64,000 bases of DNA, taken from NCBI RefSeq assembly GCF_018070345.1, contig NZ_JAGPXX010000001.1:186001-250000 (forward strand). Direction: 5' to 3'. The translations under genes and the position numbers were made by a program. This DNA comes from Streptomyces sp. F63 (lineage in GTDB: Bacteria; Actinomycetota; Actinomycetes; Streptomycetales; Streptomycetaceae). Numbering within the stretch: position 1 is the first letter of the stretch; each line of letters starts with the position of its first letter. The notes below the pieces were generated by a model, which saw only the letters and a list, made by a program, of their open reading frames with translations, made no database searches and was not told where the DNA came from. Positions 7,204-16,051 of the stretch are shown one piece after another.

Positions 7204-8277
7204 ATGACCCCGAACCGATTAATGCGCCGGATCGCCGCTCTCGCGGCGGCGGTCGGCCTCGTCGTCCTCGTGCCGGCCACCGCGCAGGGCGCCCGGACCA
7301 CCACCGCACAGACCGCGCAGACCCTGCAGGCCGCACAGACCACACAGACCACACTGAATGCACAGAATGCGCAGGCCGCCCGGGGTGCGCAGAGCGGCCC
7401 GGGCGCGGCCGGCACCGCGGGCGAGCGGCAGGGCACGGCGGTGGAACGGACCACCACCGTGCGCTACGGCTCCTACACCATTCCGGCGTCGGCAGGCGAG
7501 GAACACGGGGAGATCAGCAACCGGATCGCGCTCAACGTCGAGAAGCCGTGCACCGCCTGCTTCATCACGGGCATCAAGCCCAACCTCGTCTACGCGGACG
7601 GCTCGAACGCCAACGTCAACACCGGCCCGATGCTCCACCACATGGTGCTCTTCAAGGGCAGTGCGACCGACGTCACCTGCAGCCGCCCGGGTCAGCGGAT
7701 CTTCGCCTCCGGCAATGAGCGGGTCGAGAGCGTGTTCCCCGACGGCTACGGCATCAAGGTGGACTTGGGCGAGCGCTGGACGCTGCTGTACGACCTGATG
7801 AACCACGCGGACACGGAGAAGACCGTCCACATCGAGCTGACCTTCACCCACGAGTCCGCTCTCCTCTCCGGCCGCAAGGCCCTCACGCCGCTCTGGATGG
7901 ACGTCGGCGGCTGCCTCGGCAGTGGGTACGAGGCTCCGGAAGGAATCAGCGAGAAGAGCTGGACCTGGACCTCCACCGTCTCCGGCGAGCTGATCCACAT
8001 GCGCGGCCATCTGCACCACGGCGGCACCGCGGTGTGGACCGAGAACCTCACCACCGGGCGGCTGCTCTGCGAGTCGGTGGCCGAGGAGGGCGGGACCCCC
8101 GAGTTCATCGACCTCCACGGGCGCACCGAGATCTCGGACATGTCCTCCTGCACGGGCACGCCGCTCGGCACCATCAGCCGCGGTGACGAACTGCGCATCA
8201 CCAGCCGGTACGAGCTGACGGGCCACTCCCACCACGGCGTGATGGGGATCATGGTCGGCTGGATCGCCCGGAGCTGA
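7204..8277 (+). CDS. Secreted protein with PHM/DBH-like copper motifs
   Basis: A 357-residue exported protein. The start follows AGGAGGAAATCC. A signal peptide (MRRIAALAAAVGLVVLVPATAQGA, residues 7-30) leads into a Thr/Gln/Ala-rich linker to about residue 75. The mature part holds His145-His146-Met147 in MLHHMVLF, a histidine in YDLMNH (201), the cluster HMRGHLHHGG (265-274) and GHSHHGVMGIM near the end. These resemble the two copper sites of peptidylglycine and dopamine monooxygenases (HHM; HxH; a late Met). Cys116, 119, 159, 237, 289 and 316 could form disulfides. An ascorbate-type copper oxidase is a reasonable guess, but neither substrate nor activity is shown. The gene stands alone, 215 bp before a DoxX gene. 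Confidence 0.65.
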   Translation: MTPNRLMRRIAALAAAVGLVVLVPATAQGARTTTAQTAQTLQAAQTTQTTLNAQNAQAARGAQSGPGAAGTAGERQGTAVERTTTVRYGSYTIPASAGEEHGEISNRIALNVEKPCTACFITGIKPNLVYADGSNANVNTGPMLHHMVLFKGSATDVTCSRPGQRIFASGNERVESVFPDGYGIKVDLGERWTLLYDLMNHADTEKTVHIELTFTHESALLSGRKALTPLWMDVGGCLGSGYEAPEGISEKSWTWTSTVSGELIHMRGHLHHGGTAVWTENLTTGRLLCESVAEEGGTPEFIDLHGRTEISDMSSCTGTPLGTISRGDELRITSRYELTGHSHHGVMGIMVGWIARS

Positions 8278-8300
8278 CCCGCCCCCGGGCCGCGGGGCCG

Positions 8301-8340
8301 CCGGGGATCGCCGGGGATCGCCGGGGATCGCCGGGGATCG
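8301..8340 (+). repeat. 10-bp tandem repeat
   Basis: Four exact copies of CCGGGGATCG, followed by a partial copy, between the secreted protein gene and the DoxX gene. Confidence 0.9.
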
Positions 8341-8491
8341 CCGGGGCCGGGACCGCCGGGGCCGGCGCGGAGCCGGCAGGCCCCGGTGCCCCCGGCCCTC
8401 GATCCCCTCCCGCGCCGCTCCCCGGCCGCTTCGCACCCCCGCACCGTCGTTCCCGTATCCCGTACCCCCCACCCCGCAGAGAGGTGATCCC

Positions 8492-8935
8492 GTGCAGACG
8501 GACCGGCTCGGCGAACCCGTACTCTCCCTCTTCCGCGCCGTCACGGGGCTGATGTTCCTGTGCCACGGCCTGGCCTCCGTGTTCGGCGTGCTCGGAAGCA
8601 ACCGGGGCTCCGGCGAGGCCGTCCCCTTCGGTGTCTGGCCCGGCTGGTGGGCCGCCCTGATCCAACTCGTCTGCGGCACGCTCGTCATGGTGGGGCTCCT
8701 CACCCGGGGCTCCGCGGTGATCGCGTCCGGCTCCATGGCGTACGCGTACTTCGTGGTGCACCAGCCACACGGCCTGCTGCCGCTGGTCAACCAGGGCGAA
8801 CTGGCGGCGGTCTACGCCTGGGCGTTCCTGCTCGTCGCCGCCCTCGGGCCGGGCCCCTGGGCGGTGGACGCCCTCATCCGCCCATCCGGCGAGCGGAGGG
8901 CCGGCCGCGGGGCCGGCGTCGCCGCGGCGGGCTGA
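8492..8935 (+). CDS. DoxX family membrane protein
   Basis: A 147-residue integral membrane protein with four predicted helices: LFRAVTGLMFLCHGLASVFG, WWAALIQLVCGTLVMVGLL, GSAVIASGSMAYAYFVV and AAVYAWAFLLVAAL. The pattern, with RAVTGLMFLCHG in helix 1, is that of DoxX/DoxD-type proteins. Some relatives form part of a thiosulfate:quinone oxidoreductase or a redox complex with superoxide dismutase and a thioredoxin-like protein. The GTG start follows GAGAGG. The sulfur block is only 2 kb away, but no shared promoter is visible, so a link to sulfur oxidation is speculative. Confidence 0.82.
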   Translation: MQTDRLGEPVLSLFRAVTGLMFLCHGLASVFGVLGSNRGSGEAVPFGVWPGWWAALIQLVCGTLVMVGLLTRGSAVIASGSMAYAYFVVHQPHGLLPLVNQGELAAVYAWAFLLVAALGPGPWAVDALIRPSGERRAGRGAGVAAAG

Positions 8936-8947
8936 GCCCGCGTCCAC

Positions 8948-8994
8948 CGCGATCCCCGGAGGGCCTCCGCGGCGGCGGGTCTCCGGGGATCGCG
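8948..8994 (+). terminator. Hairpin after the DoxX gene
   Basis: CGCGATCCCCGGAG (8948-8961) pairs perfectly with CTCCGGGGATCGCG (8981-8994), leaving a 19-nt GC-rich loop. It begins 12 bp after the DoxX stop. Confidence 0.6.
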
Positions 8995-9016
8995 CGGACC
9001 GGGACCGGAGGGACCC

Positions 9017-9082
9017 GGGAAGAGTCCGGGAAGAGCCCGGGAAGAGCCCGGGAGGAGCCTGGGAAGAGTCCGGGAGGAGACC
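9017..9082 (+). repeat. 11-bp tandem repeat array
   Basis: Six units of GGGAAGAGTCC with small changes (AAGAGCCC, AGGAGCCT, AGGAGACC) follow one another without gaps. The unit is close to one helical turn. Confidence 0.9.
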
Positions 9083-9276
9083 GCGGGAACGAGCGGAGGG
9101 ACCGCAGCGGAGCGGCCGGGGAGCGATCAATTCCGTGCAGACGCGGTCAAGTCGGCGCCCTGGAACACCGATTGCCTCCCTCTTGGCGCAACAACCCGGT
9201 ATCACACCATCGCAGAAACCTTCTGTCCGCTTAACTGGGCGCCGGTCAACGTCGACGGGGGAAAGGCAGCGCGCGG

Positions 9277-9939
9277 ATGGGCAGACACAGCAGACAGAAC
9301 CACGCCGGGTACGTCCGGAGCACGGCCCTGCGGGCGGCGGCCGCACTCGGTGTGGCCGGGACGATCGCCGTGGCGCTGGGCGCCTCGTCCGACGACGATC
9401 GAACGGCCCGGGCCCGCGCCGACGTCCGCGCCCAGGACCGGGGGCCCGATCTCCCGGCGAGCCCCGCCGTGTCTCCCGGGGAGCGTGGAACGCCCACCTC
9501 CTCCGGCACCCTCTCCCCCTCGTCCTCCGCCGCGCCCCGGCCGGCGCCGGGCGGCCCGGAGGACGGCTCCCTGCGGAGCGGGGCCGCCGCCGCGGCGAGC
9601 ACGCCCGGCGCCCGGGCGACGGACGGCCGCCCGGGCCGGGCCGGCGCCCACGGCACCGCGGCACGGGAAGCGCAGCGGCCGGAACGGCAGCCCGGCGGCG
9701 GATCGGCCCCGGACGGCGCCCGGCCCGCGCCCGGCTCCGCCGGAACGGACGCCGTGGCGGAGCCGGGCGGCGGGACACCGGCCGACGGTACGGGCGGCGA
9801 GAGCCGGGACGGCGAGGGGACCTCGCTGGGCGGTGTCGTGCACGGCGTCACCGGAGTGGTCGGCGGTCTCACCGGGGACCTCACCGGGGACCTCACCGGA
9901 GGGCTCGGCTGGGGCGGCAGCGGCCTGCTCACGGGCTGA
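9277..9939 (+). CDS. Exported Gly/Pro-rich protein, unknown function
   Basis: A 220-residue protein. A basic start (MGRHSRQNHAGYVRS) and a hydrophobic stretch, ALRAAAALGVAGTIAVALGA, look like a signal peptide. Most of the rest is low-complexity Ala/Gly/Pro/Arg sequence with no visible domain. The last 45 residues turn to glycine with hydrophobics: LGGVVHGVTGVVGGLTGDL, then GDLTGG repeats. This tail resembles secreted actinobacterial proteins with Gly-rich C-termini, but the family is not recognised. No cysteines are present. A GAAAGG site lies upstream. It could be a cell-surface or spore-associated protein, which is only an inference from export and composition. Confidence 0.6.
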   Translation: MGRHSRQNHAGYVRSTALRAAAALGVAGTIAVALGASSDDDRTARARADVRAQDRGPDLPASPAVSPGERGTPTSSGTLSPSSSAAPRPAPGGPEDGSLRSGAAAAASTPGARATDGRPGRAGAHGTAAREAQRPERQPGGGSAPDGARPAPGSAGTDAVAEPGGGTPADGTGGESRDGEGTSLGGVVHGVTGVVGGLTGDLTGDLTGGLGWGGSGLLTG

Positions 9940-10182
9940 GCGGCCGGCGCCCCCGCCGCGCCGCGTCCGGCCGTTCCCCTCCCGGGCCTCTCCCGCGCCC
10001 CCCTTTCCGGCCGCCGCGCCGCCATTCCGGCCGCCTGTCCCGGCCCGGTTCCCGCGCCCCCCGCCCCCGCGCTCCTTCGCCGAGCCGCGCGCACCACCGC
10101 CCGCACCCGGCGCCCCGGCGGCGCCGTCCGTGCCGTGGGCACGCTTCCATACGCCCGTCACCAGGGCGTTAGCCTGCTGTGC

Positions 10183-11637
10183 ATGCGCAAGGACAGCCGG
10201 AGCGGCGGCCACGAGGACCCGGGCCCGCGCGCCACCGTCGGGCCGGCCCCGGGAGGGACCGCACCGGGTGCGCGTCTGCGCCGGGCCCGGCTGGGGACTT
10301 TCGCGTACTTCGCGCTCAACGGCTTCGTCATGAGCGTCTGGGTGGTGCACATCCCGTCCATCGAGGTCCGGGCGGGCATCTCCCATGCCGTGCTCGGCTG
10401 GCTGCTGCTGTGCCTGGGCGCCGGGGCGGTCGCGGGCCTGCGGCTCGGGGGCTCGCTGAGCGACCGGTTCGGCACCCACCGCACGCTGCCGGCGGCCGCG
10501 GTGCTGTGCAGCGGCTCACTCGTGCTGCCCGGTCTGGCGGAGAGCGCCTGGGCACTGGGCGCCGCCGTGGTCGTCTTCGGCTTCGGCAACGGCTGTATGG
10601 ACGTCAGCATGAACACCCACGCGGTGCAGGTCGAACGCGGCTACGGCCGGCCCGTCATGTCGGCCTTCCACGCGGTGTTCTCGATCGGCGGGGTCTTCGC
10701 GGCCCTGGTCGGCGCCCGCACCATCAGCTGGGGCTGGAGCGTGCCCCTCACCCTTGGCGGCATCGGCGGGCTCTGCGCGCTCGCCTCGGTGGTCACCGCG
10801 CCGGCCCTGCTGCGGCCGGGGACACGCGCCGCGGCGGAGGCCGCCGCCGGGGACGCCGCCCCGAAGGAGGCCGGCGTGCGGGAGCCGGCACCCGTACGGG
10901 ACGTGCCCGTACCGGAGGACGGCGTACGGGGGGAGAGCACACGGGGAAGCGGCGCACGGGAAGCAGCCCCTCGCCCGCCGCTGCCCCGGCGGCCCGCGCC
11001 CGTGGCGGAGTCACTCCCCGCGCCGGCGGCCAAGCGGCGCCCGCCCCGCCGCGTATGGGCGCTGGCCCTGCTGGCCCTGATCCTGATGCTCAGCGAAGGC
11101 GTGGCCTACGACTGGAGCGTGCTGCACGTGCAGACCGTGCTGGACGCCCCCGCCGCGACGGCCGCCCTCGCGTACGGCGCCTTCGCCACGGCGATGACCG
11201 CCGGACGGCTGTCGGCGGACCGGATCGCGGCCCGGTTCGGCCCGGTCTTCGTGGTCCGTTACGGGGCCGGCCTGGCAGCGGCCGGGCTGACGGCGGCCGC
11301 GCTGTCGTCCTGGGTGCCGCTCGCCCTGGCGGGCTGGGCGGTCTTCGGTCTCGGACTGTCCGGCTGCGTCCCGCAGTTCTTCAGCGCGGCGGGCCATGTG
11401 GACGCGGAGACATCCGGGGCCAACGTCTCCCGGGTGGCGGGGCTCGGCTATCTCGGCATGCTGGCCGGGCCCGCGATCATCGGGCCGATGACCGCCTTCA
11501 TGCCACTGAACATGACGTTCTTCCTGCCGGTGGCCTTCTGCGTGACGGCGGTCTTCACCGCGGGCATCCTGCGCCCACCGGCCCCCGCCCCGGCCACCGG
11601 CTCACCCGCCGCCGCACCGGCCCGGACCCGGACCTGA
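10183..11637 (+). CDS. MFS transporter
   Basis: A 484-residue transporter with about twelve membrane helices in two bundles, separated by a long charged Pro/Arg-rich loop (about residues 215-285). The loop after helix 2 carries the MFS signature-like LGGSLSDRFGTHRTL, and the fifth-helix region reads FGFGNGCMDVSMNTHAVQVER, as in the YbjJ/FucP-like branch. The substrate is unknown; exporters and sugar-type carriers both occur in this branch. The ATG at 10183 has no ribosome-binding site but has a TAGCCT box 8 bp before it, so the transcript may be leaderless. An upstream start at 10135 is unlikely. Confidence 0.85.
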   Translation: MRKDSRSGGHEDPGPRATVGPAPGGTAPGARLRRARLGTFAYFALNGFVMSVWVVHIPSIEVRAGISHAVLGWLLLCLGAGAVAGLRLGGSLSDRFGTHRTLPAAAVLCSGSLVLPGLAESAWALGAAVVVFGFGNGCMDVSMNTHAVQVERGYGRPVMSAFHAVFSIGGVFAALVGARTISWGWSVPLTLGGIGGLCALASVVTAPALLRPGTRAAAEAAAGDAAPKEAGVREPAPVRDVPVPEDGVRGESTRGSGAREAAPRPPLPRRPAPVAESLPAPAAKRRPPRRVWALALLALILMLSEGVAYDWSVLHVQTVLDAPAATAALAYGAFATAMTAGRLSADRIAARFGPVFVVRYGAGLAAAGLTAAALSSWVPLALAGWAVFGLGLSGCVPQFFSAAGHVDAETSGANVSRVAGLGYLGMLAGPAIIGPMTAFMPLNMTFFLPVAFCVTAVFTAGILRPPAPAPATGSPAAAPARTRT

Positions 11638-11859
11638 AGCAGGGAGAACGCGCCCCGAACCGGGACGTGCGGACGATGCCCCGGGCCGCCCCGGAAGGCA
11701 GACTGCGGCCATGACCATGGCCATGGTGGACGTGCCCGGGACCTCGGGATCAGCGGCCTGTGGGCCGTCGTCCTGGTCACCGCCGCGGCCCGCTGGTTCC
11801 GCTGGGAGTGACGGCACGGGCGGACGGGCGGACGGGCGGGACGGGCGGGACGGGCGGGC
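11638..11859. other. Intergenic region with possible gene remnant
   Basis: One frame reads DLGISGLWAVVLVTAAARWF up to a TGA at about 11808-11810. It looks like the last membrane helix of a lost or very short gene but has no start codon in frame, so no CDS is called. A short run of CGGGACGGG repeats (11818-11855) precedes the next gene's stop. Confidence 0.35.
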
Positions 11860-14800
11860 TCAGGACGCCTCGCGGTAGACATGCGGGGCGACGCCCGTGA
11901 CCTTGCGGAAGACCCGGCTGAAGTAGGCCCGGTCGTGGAAGCCGACGGCGCGGGCGATCGCCTGCACGCTGTCGTCGCTCTGCCGCAGGCGCTCCTTGGC
12001 GCGCTGGACGCGCAGCCGGGTGAGGTAGTCCCAGAGGGTCAGGCCGAGTTCGCGGTGGAAGAGGCGGCCGAGGTGGTTCTCGCTGACCCCGGCCGCGCGG
12101 GCCATCTGACGGCGGGACAGCGGATGCCGGTAGTGCTGCTCGATGTACGCGAGAGCGTGCCGTACGGGCGCGTGGGCGCGGGCGCCGGGGTCGCCGCGGC
12201 GCGTCATCCGGGTCAGCAGACCGGCGGTCTCCTCCTCGGTCAGGATGTCCCGGCCCAGCAGCATCAGCCCGGGATGCGGTTCCGCGCGGCGCGCGTCGTC
12301 GCGGGTGAAGCCGTGGCCGCTGAGCATGAGGACGGGGACGGCCGGCTGTTCCTGTCCGCGTTCCCGGCTCGCAATCTCGTACATCCGCTCGACGATGTCG
12401 AAACCGTCCATGTCGGCGGGTGCCCGCTCCACGACGAGCAGGCAGGGCACGTCCTCGGCGGACAGCGCGAGCGCCGCCGTGCCGTCGGCCGCCGTACGGA
12501 CGGGGTGCCCGGGCAGTGCTCCGCCGAGCAGCCGCCGGAAGCGCTCCCGGGACGCCGGGTCGCCGTCCACGACGACCACCGGAGCGGCCAGTCCGGGCGG
12601 GCGCAGGGCGTGCAGGGCCTGGGCCAGGTCGCGGCCGGAGACCGGTCCGTAGAGCAGGAACGGGGTGTGGCGGAGCGTCGGATGGTCGTGCAGCCGCTGG
12701 ACGGCGGACCACTCCTGCGGGCGGGGCCGGTCCGTATCCCAGGCGACAGCCGCCGGGACGGGCGCGAGGCCGGGGACGGGAGCGGGGCCCGGGACGGCGG
12801 CGCGGCCGGGATTGCCGCCGGGACCGGGGCCGGGGCCGGGGCCGGGACCGGGGCCGGGGCCGGGACCGGGGCCGGGGCCGGGGTGGCTGTGCACGGTGCG
12901 GCCGGCGACAAGGGAGGCGATGTCGTCGTCCGGGTGCAGGCGGCGCGGGTGCAGCCCGCACCGGCGGGCCAGCGCGGCGATCTCGCGGGGCGGGGCCCCG
13001 GCGGCGGCGACGAGCAGGGTACGGCCGTCCGTGCCGCCGCCGGGCGGGAGCGCGGGGACGGCGCCGGGGGCGTCCGCCGGGGTGGGGAGCGGCAGTTCGA
13101 GCCGGAAGCCGTACCGGCCGCCGCCCGTGCGGGCGGTGACCGACCCCCCGTGCAGCACGGCGAGGCGCCGGGCGATGGCCAGCCCGAGCCGCATCCCGGG
13201 AGCTCCGGAGGCGAAGGGCTGGAACAGGTCCTCGGCCTCGCCGGCCGGCGGCGCGGGATCGGGGCGGGTGACGAGGACGCGGAGCAGCGGCGGCCGGACC
13301 TCGGCCTCCAGCGTCAGCCGGACGGGGCCGGTCGCGGAGCCGGGCCCCGGGCGGGGACCCGGTCCGCCGGCCGGTCCGCCGGCGGCGGCGTTCAGCAGGT
13401 TGAGCAGGATCTGCCGGAGGCGCGGGCCGTCCGCGCTGACCGCCGGGAGCCGCCCCGGGATCCGGAGCCGCCAGCCCCCGCCGTCCGGGCGGGCGCGGGC
13501 GGCGGTGTCGAACGCCTCGGCGAGCAGGGGGCGGGGGTCGATCAACTGCCGGGAGAGGTCCAGGGCGTCGATCTCGGAACGGGAGAGGTCCAGCAGGTCG
13601 TCGATGAGCCGGAGCAGCCGCCCGGCCTGTTCGTGCGCGGTCCGCAGGGCTTCGGCCGCCCCGGCCGGGCCCGGATCGGTGTCCGGCGCCCGGGGCGGGA
13701 CGGGGCGGGTGTGGTGGAGGATCGCCTCGACGGGGGTGCGGAGTTCGTCGGTGGCATTGCCGAGCAGCCGGGTCTTGAGCCGGCTGGCCCGCTCGGCCGC
13801 GTCCCGCGCGCGGCGCACCTCGTCGAACAGCCGGATGCCCTTGAGCGCCGCGCTGATCTGGTCCCCCAGCGCCCGGTACAGGGCACCGTCCCGGTGTGCC
13901 GAGCCCCGGCGGCCGCCCGCGTCGAAGAGGGCGAAACCCAGTTGCTCGTCGCCGATGTGGAGGGGTTCGGCGACGAGCGTGTAGCGCCGGTCGTCCGGCG
14001 GCAGCAGGTGGTCCGGGAGGAGGAGTTCCGCCCGGTACGGGGTCCTGGCCGCGGGGCCCGGGTCCGGGCCGGGAGGGGGCGCCGCGCCGGAGTCCGTGCC
14101 CGGGGCCGTGCCGGTCCGGGGTGTGCGCGACGCCTCCAGTTCCGCCCGGGTGAGGACGGCACGGGCCGGCCGGGAGGGGCCCGGAGGGCCGGCGGGGCGG
14201 GGAGGAGCGGGTGGCGCGCTCGGCGCGGTGCGCACCGCGCCGGGCGCGGACGCCTCGTCCTCGTACAGGACGAGACGGCAGCCGTTGACGCCGATGGGCG
14301 GCAGGTGGCGGGAGAGCGCCCCGGTGAGGGCGTCGAGGTCGACGGCGGTGGTGAGCGCCGTGCCGAGTTCGCGCAGCCGGCGCGACTCCTGCTCCTCGGC
14401 CCAGCGTTCCCCCTCCAGCAGCCGGCGCGCCTTGTCGGCGACCATCAACCGGGCCTGGCCGAAGAGGCGTTCGGCCCGGGCAGCGTCCACGGGCGGCGCG
14501 GCGTCGGTCACCAGGGCGCGGGCCCGCAGCAGGGCGCCGTCCCAGGCGGCGGCGTCCTCGGCGGTGCGGACCGCGCTCCCCGTCAGCCGTTCCAGCAGCG
14601 GAAGGAAACCGTCGCCGGGGGCGGGCTCCGTACCGAACGCGGCGGCCAGTTCCGGGCCCACCCCGGGAAGTCCGGCGAACACCTGCTCCGGCAGAACGCC
14701 GGCCGCCTCCGGGGCCGCCGGGGTGCCCGTCCCGCGGGTCCCCCGGGCCGCCCGTCCCCCCTGGGTCACCAGGGGGGACGGGCAGCCGCAGGACCGGCGC

Positions 14801-15753
14801 GTCACCAGCGTGCCCGGCACGACGCTCCGCGCCGGGGGGCGCGTACCGCGCAGCCGGGCCAGCAGGGTGTCCACGGCCAGTTCGCCGAGTTCGGCGAAGG
14901 GCAGGGCCACCGAGGTGAGCGGCGGATCGGAGAGCCGGGCCTCCGGGGAGTCGTTGAAGCTGATGACCGCCACGTCCTCCGGGACCCGGACGCCCCGCCC
15001 GGTCAGAAAGCGCAGGGCGTCGGCGGCCAGGACATCGCTGCAGGCGACGACGGCGTCGAAGTCGCGCCCGGGCCGCAGCCCGCGGATGTCGAGCAGCACC
15101 CGCATCGCCGCGGCGCCGGCCCCGCTGCCGAAGTCGACGGCGGCGGAGACCAGGGCGCGGTCGAGCGGGAGGCGGTGCCGGGCCAGGGCGTGCGTGTAGG
15201 CGCGGTAGCGGTCGAGGGAGACGGGGTTGGCGAGCGGGCCGCGGATGCAGACGAGCCTGCGGCGGCCGTGATGCCCGACGAGGTGGCCGACCGCCTCCCG
15301 CATGCCCGCGTGGTTGTCGAGGTACAGGGTCTCGTGACCGTCGAGATCGCGGTTGAGGCTGACGACGGGGAGTCCGTCGAGCCGCCGGGCCAGTTGCCCG
15401 GCGCGGTCGCTCGCGGCGGGGAGGCCCAGGGTGGAGGTCCAGCAGATGACGCCGTCGAGCCGGTCCGGGCTGATCAGTTCGTAGAGCGCGTTGCGCGGCC
15501 CGCCGCCGGGACGGAGCGGGCCGCCGGGTAAGCAGACGAGGTTGACGTCGTTGCGTTCGGCCGCGGCCAGCACGCCGGACCAGAGGGTGGCGCCGACGCC
15601 GAGGTGGATATTGGCCGTGACGAGTCCGACGGTGAGGCGGCCATTGCCGGCGGGCCCGCCCGGGCGGCGGCCGGGGCGGCCGTCGGCACGGCTCTCCCCG
15701 GCGGCGTCCGCGCCGTCCGGTGGCCGCGCCCGTACGGGCCCCTGTTCCGCCAT
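11860..15753 (-). CDS. LacI-like / kinase-like / receiver / AraC fusion regulator
   Basis: A 1297-residue multidomain regulator. Residues 40-335 form a LacI/GalR-type sugar-binding domain (VGLVTANIHLG; AVVACSDVLAADALRFL; DVAVISFNDSPEA). Next comes a helical and GAF-like region (about 390-640), a kinase-like dimerisation and ATPase part (about 645-900), a Gly-Pro linker (about 957-978), a receiver-like domain (about 1065-1190) and a C-terminal AraC HTH (about 1200-1297; two helix-turn-helices ending HDRAYFSRVFRKVTG). The kinase H-box reads NATDELRTP, with Asp669 in place of the phosphorylated His. The receiver reads LLVVERAPADMDG, with Glu1109 in place of Asp, and no DxGxG box is visible. It therefore probably acts as a ligand-sensing DNA-binding protein without phosphotransfer. 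GCGAGG precedes the ATG. Confidence 0.8.
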   Translation of the reverse strand: MAEQGPVRARPPDGADAAGESRADGRPGRRPGGPAGNGRLTVGLVTANIHLGVGATLWSGVLAAAERNDVNLVCLPGGPLRPGGGPRNALYELISPDRLDGVICWTSTLGLPAASDRAGQLARRLDGLPVVSLNRDLDGHETLYLDNHAGMREAVGHLVGHHGRRRLVCIRGPLANPVSLDRYRAYTHALARHRLPLDRALVSAAVDFGSGAGAAAMRVLLDIRGLRPGRDFDAVVACSDVLAADALRFLTGRGVRVPEDVAVISFNDSPEARLSDPPLTSVALPFAELGELAVDTLLARLRGTRPPARSVVPGTLVTRRSCGCPSPLVTQGGRAARGTRGTGTPAAPEAAGVLPEQVFAGLPGVGPELAAAFGTEPAPGDGFLPLLERLTGSAVRTAEDAAAWDGALLRARALVTDAAPPVDAARAERLFGQARLMVADKARRLLEGERWAEEQESRRLRELGTALTTAVDLDALTGALSRHLPPIGVNGCRLVLYEDEASAPGAVRTAPSAPPAPPRPAGPPGPSRPARAVLTRAELEASRTPRTGTAPGTDSGAAPPPGPDPGPAARTPYRAELLLPDHLLPPDDRRYTLVAEPLHIGDEQLGFALFDAGGRRGSAHRDGALYRALGDQISAALKGIRLFDEVRRARDAAERASRLKTRLLGNATDELRTPVEAILHHTRPVPPRAPDTDPGPAGAAEALRTAHEQAGRLLRLIDDLLDLSRSEIDALDLSRQLIDPRPLLAEAFDTAARARPDGGGWRLRIPGRLPAVSADGPRLRQILLNLLNAAAGGPAGGPGPRPGPGSATGPVRLTLEAEVRPPLLRVLVTRPDPAPPAGEAEDLFQPFASGAPGMRLGLAIARRLAVLHGGSVTARTGGGRYGFRLELPLPTPADAPGAVPALPPGGGTDGRTLLVAAAGAPPREIAALARRCGLHPRRLHPDDDIASLVAGRTVHSHPGPGPGPGPGPGPGPGPGPGPGGNPGRAAVPGPAPVPGLAPVPAAVAWDTDRPRPQEWSAVQRLHDHPTLRHTPFLLYGPVSGRDLAQALHALRPPGLAAPVVVVDGDPASRERFRRLLGGALPGHPVRTAADGTAALALSAEDVPCLLVVERAPADMDGFDIVERMYEIASRERGQEQPAVPVLMLSGHGFTRDDARRAEPHPGLMLLGRDILTEEETAGLLTRMTRRGDPGARAHAPVRHALAYIEQHYRHPLSRRQMARAAGVSENHLGRLFHRELGLTLWDYLTRLRVQRAKERLRQSDDSVQAIARAVGFHDRAYFSRVFRKVTGVAPHVYREAS
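12819..12883. repeat. CCGGGG hexamer repeat (Gly-Pro linker)
   Basis: About ten hexamers of CCGGGG/CCGGGA encode an uninterrupted Gly-Pro dipeptide run inside the fusion regulator, between its ATPase-like and receiver-like parts. The run keeps the frame and could vary in length by slippage. Confidence 0.9.
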
Positions 15754-16051
15754 GGTGCCTCGCTGGTCGTCGGAAACGACCCCGGGCCACCGCGCGAGCG
15801 GCATACCGGCCGGGGGTCGTGGACGATAGCGGCGGCACAGGGCCCGGACAAGACCGGAGAGTCTCCGGCCCCGCCCGGGCGCTGTGCCCCGGGGCTCCGG
15901 GGGAAGGGCTCCGGGGAGGCCCCGGGAAGGGGCTCCGCGGAGCCGGGATTCCGGCGGTGCGCGGGCGGGAAGCGGCCCGGCCGTGCCCTTCTCGCCCCGC
16001 CCGGCGAGAACGGGACCGGCCGGACCGGGTCGCCCCGGCGGGCCGGCCGGG

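Larger units (their letters stand above)
8936..9276. other. Intergenic region
   Basis: About 340 bp containing the DoxX terminator, a 66-bp array of 11-bp repeats (9017-9082), and a less GC-rich stretch around 9130-9240 that probably carries the promoter of the following gene. No coding frame is convincing. Confidence 0.5.

Noticed and set aside
8301..9082. CRISPR-like array
   Set aside because: The repeats are 10-11 bp without spacers, so they are simple tandem repeats.
11881..15531. 1216-codon plus-strand frame
   Set aside because: It mirrors the multidomain regulator on the other strand; the domains are recognisable only on the minus strand.
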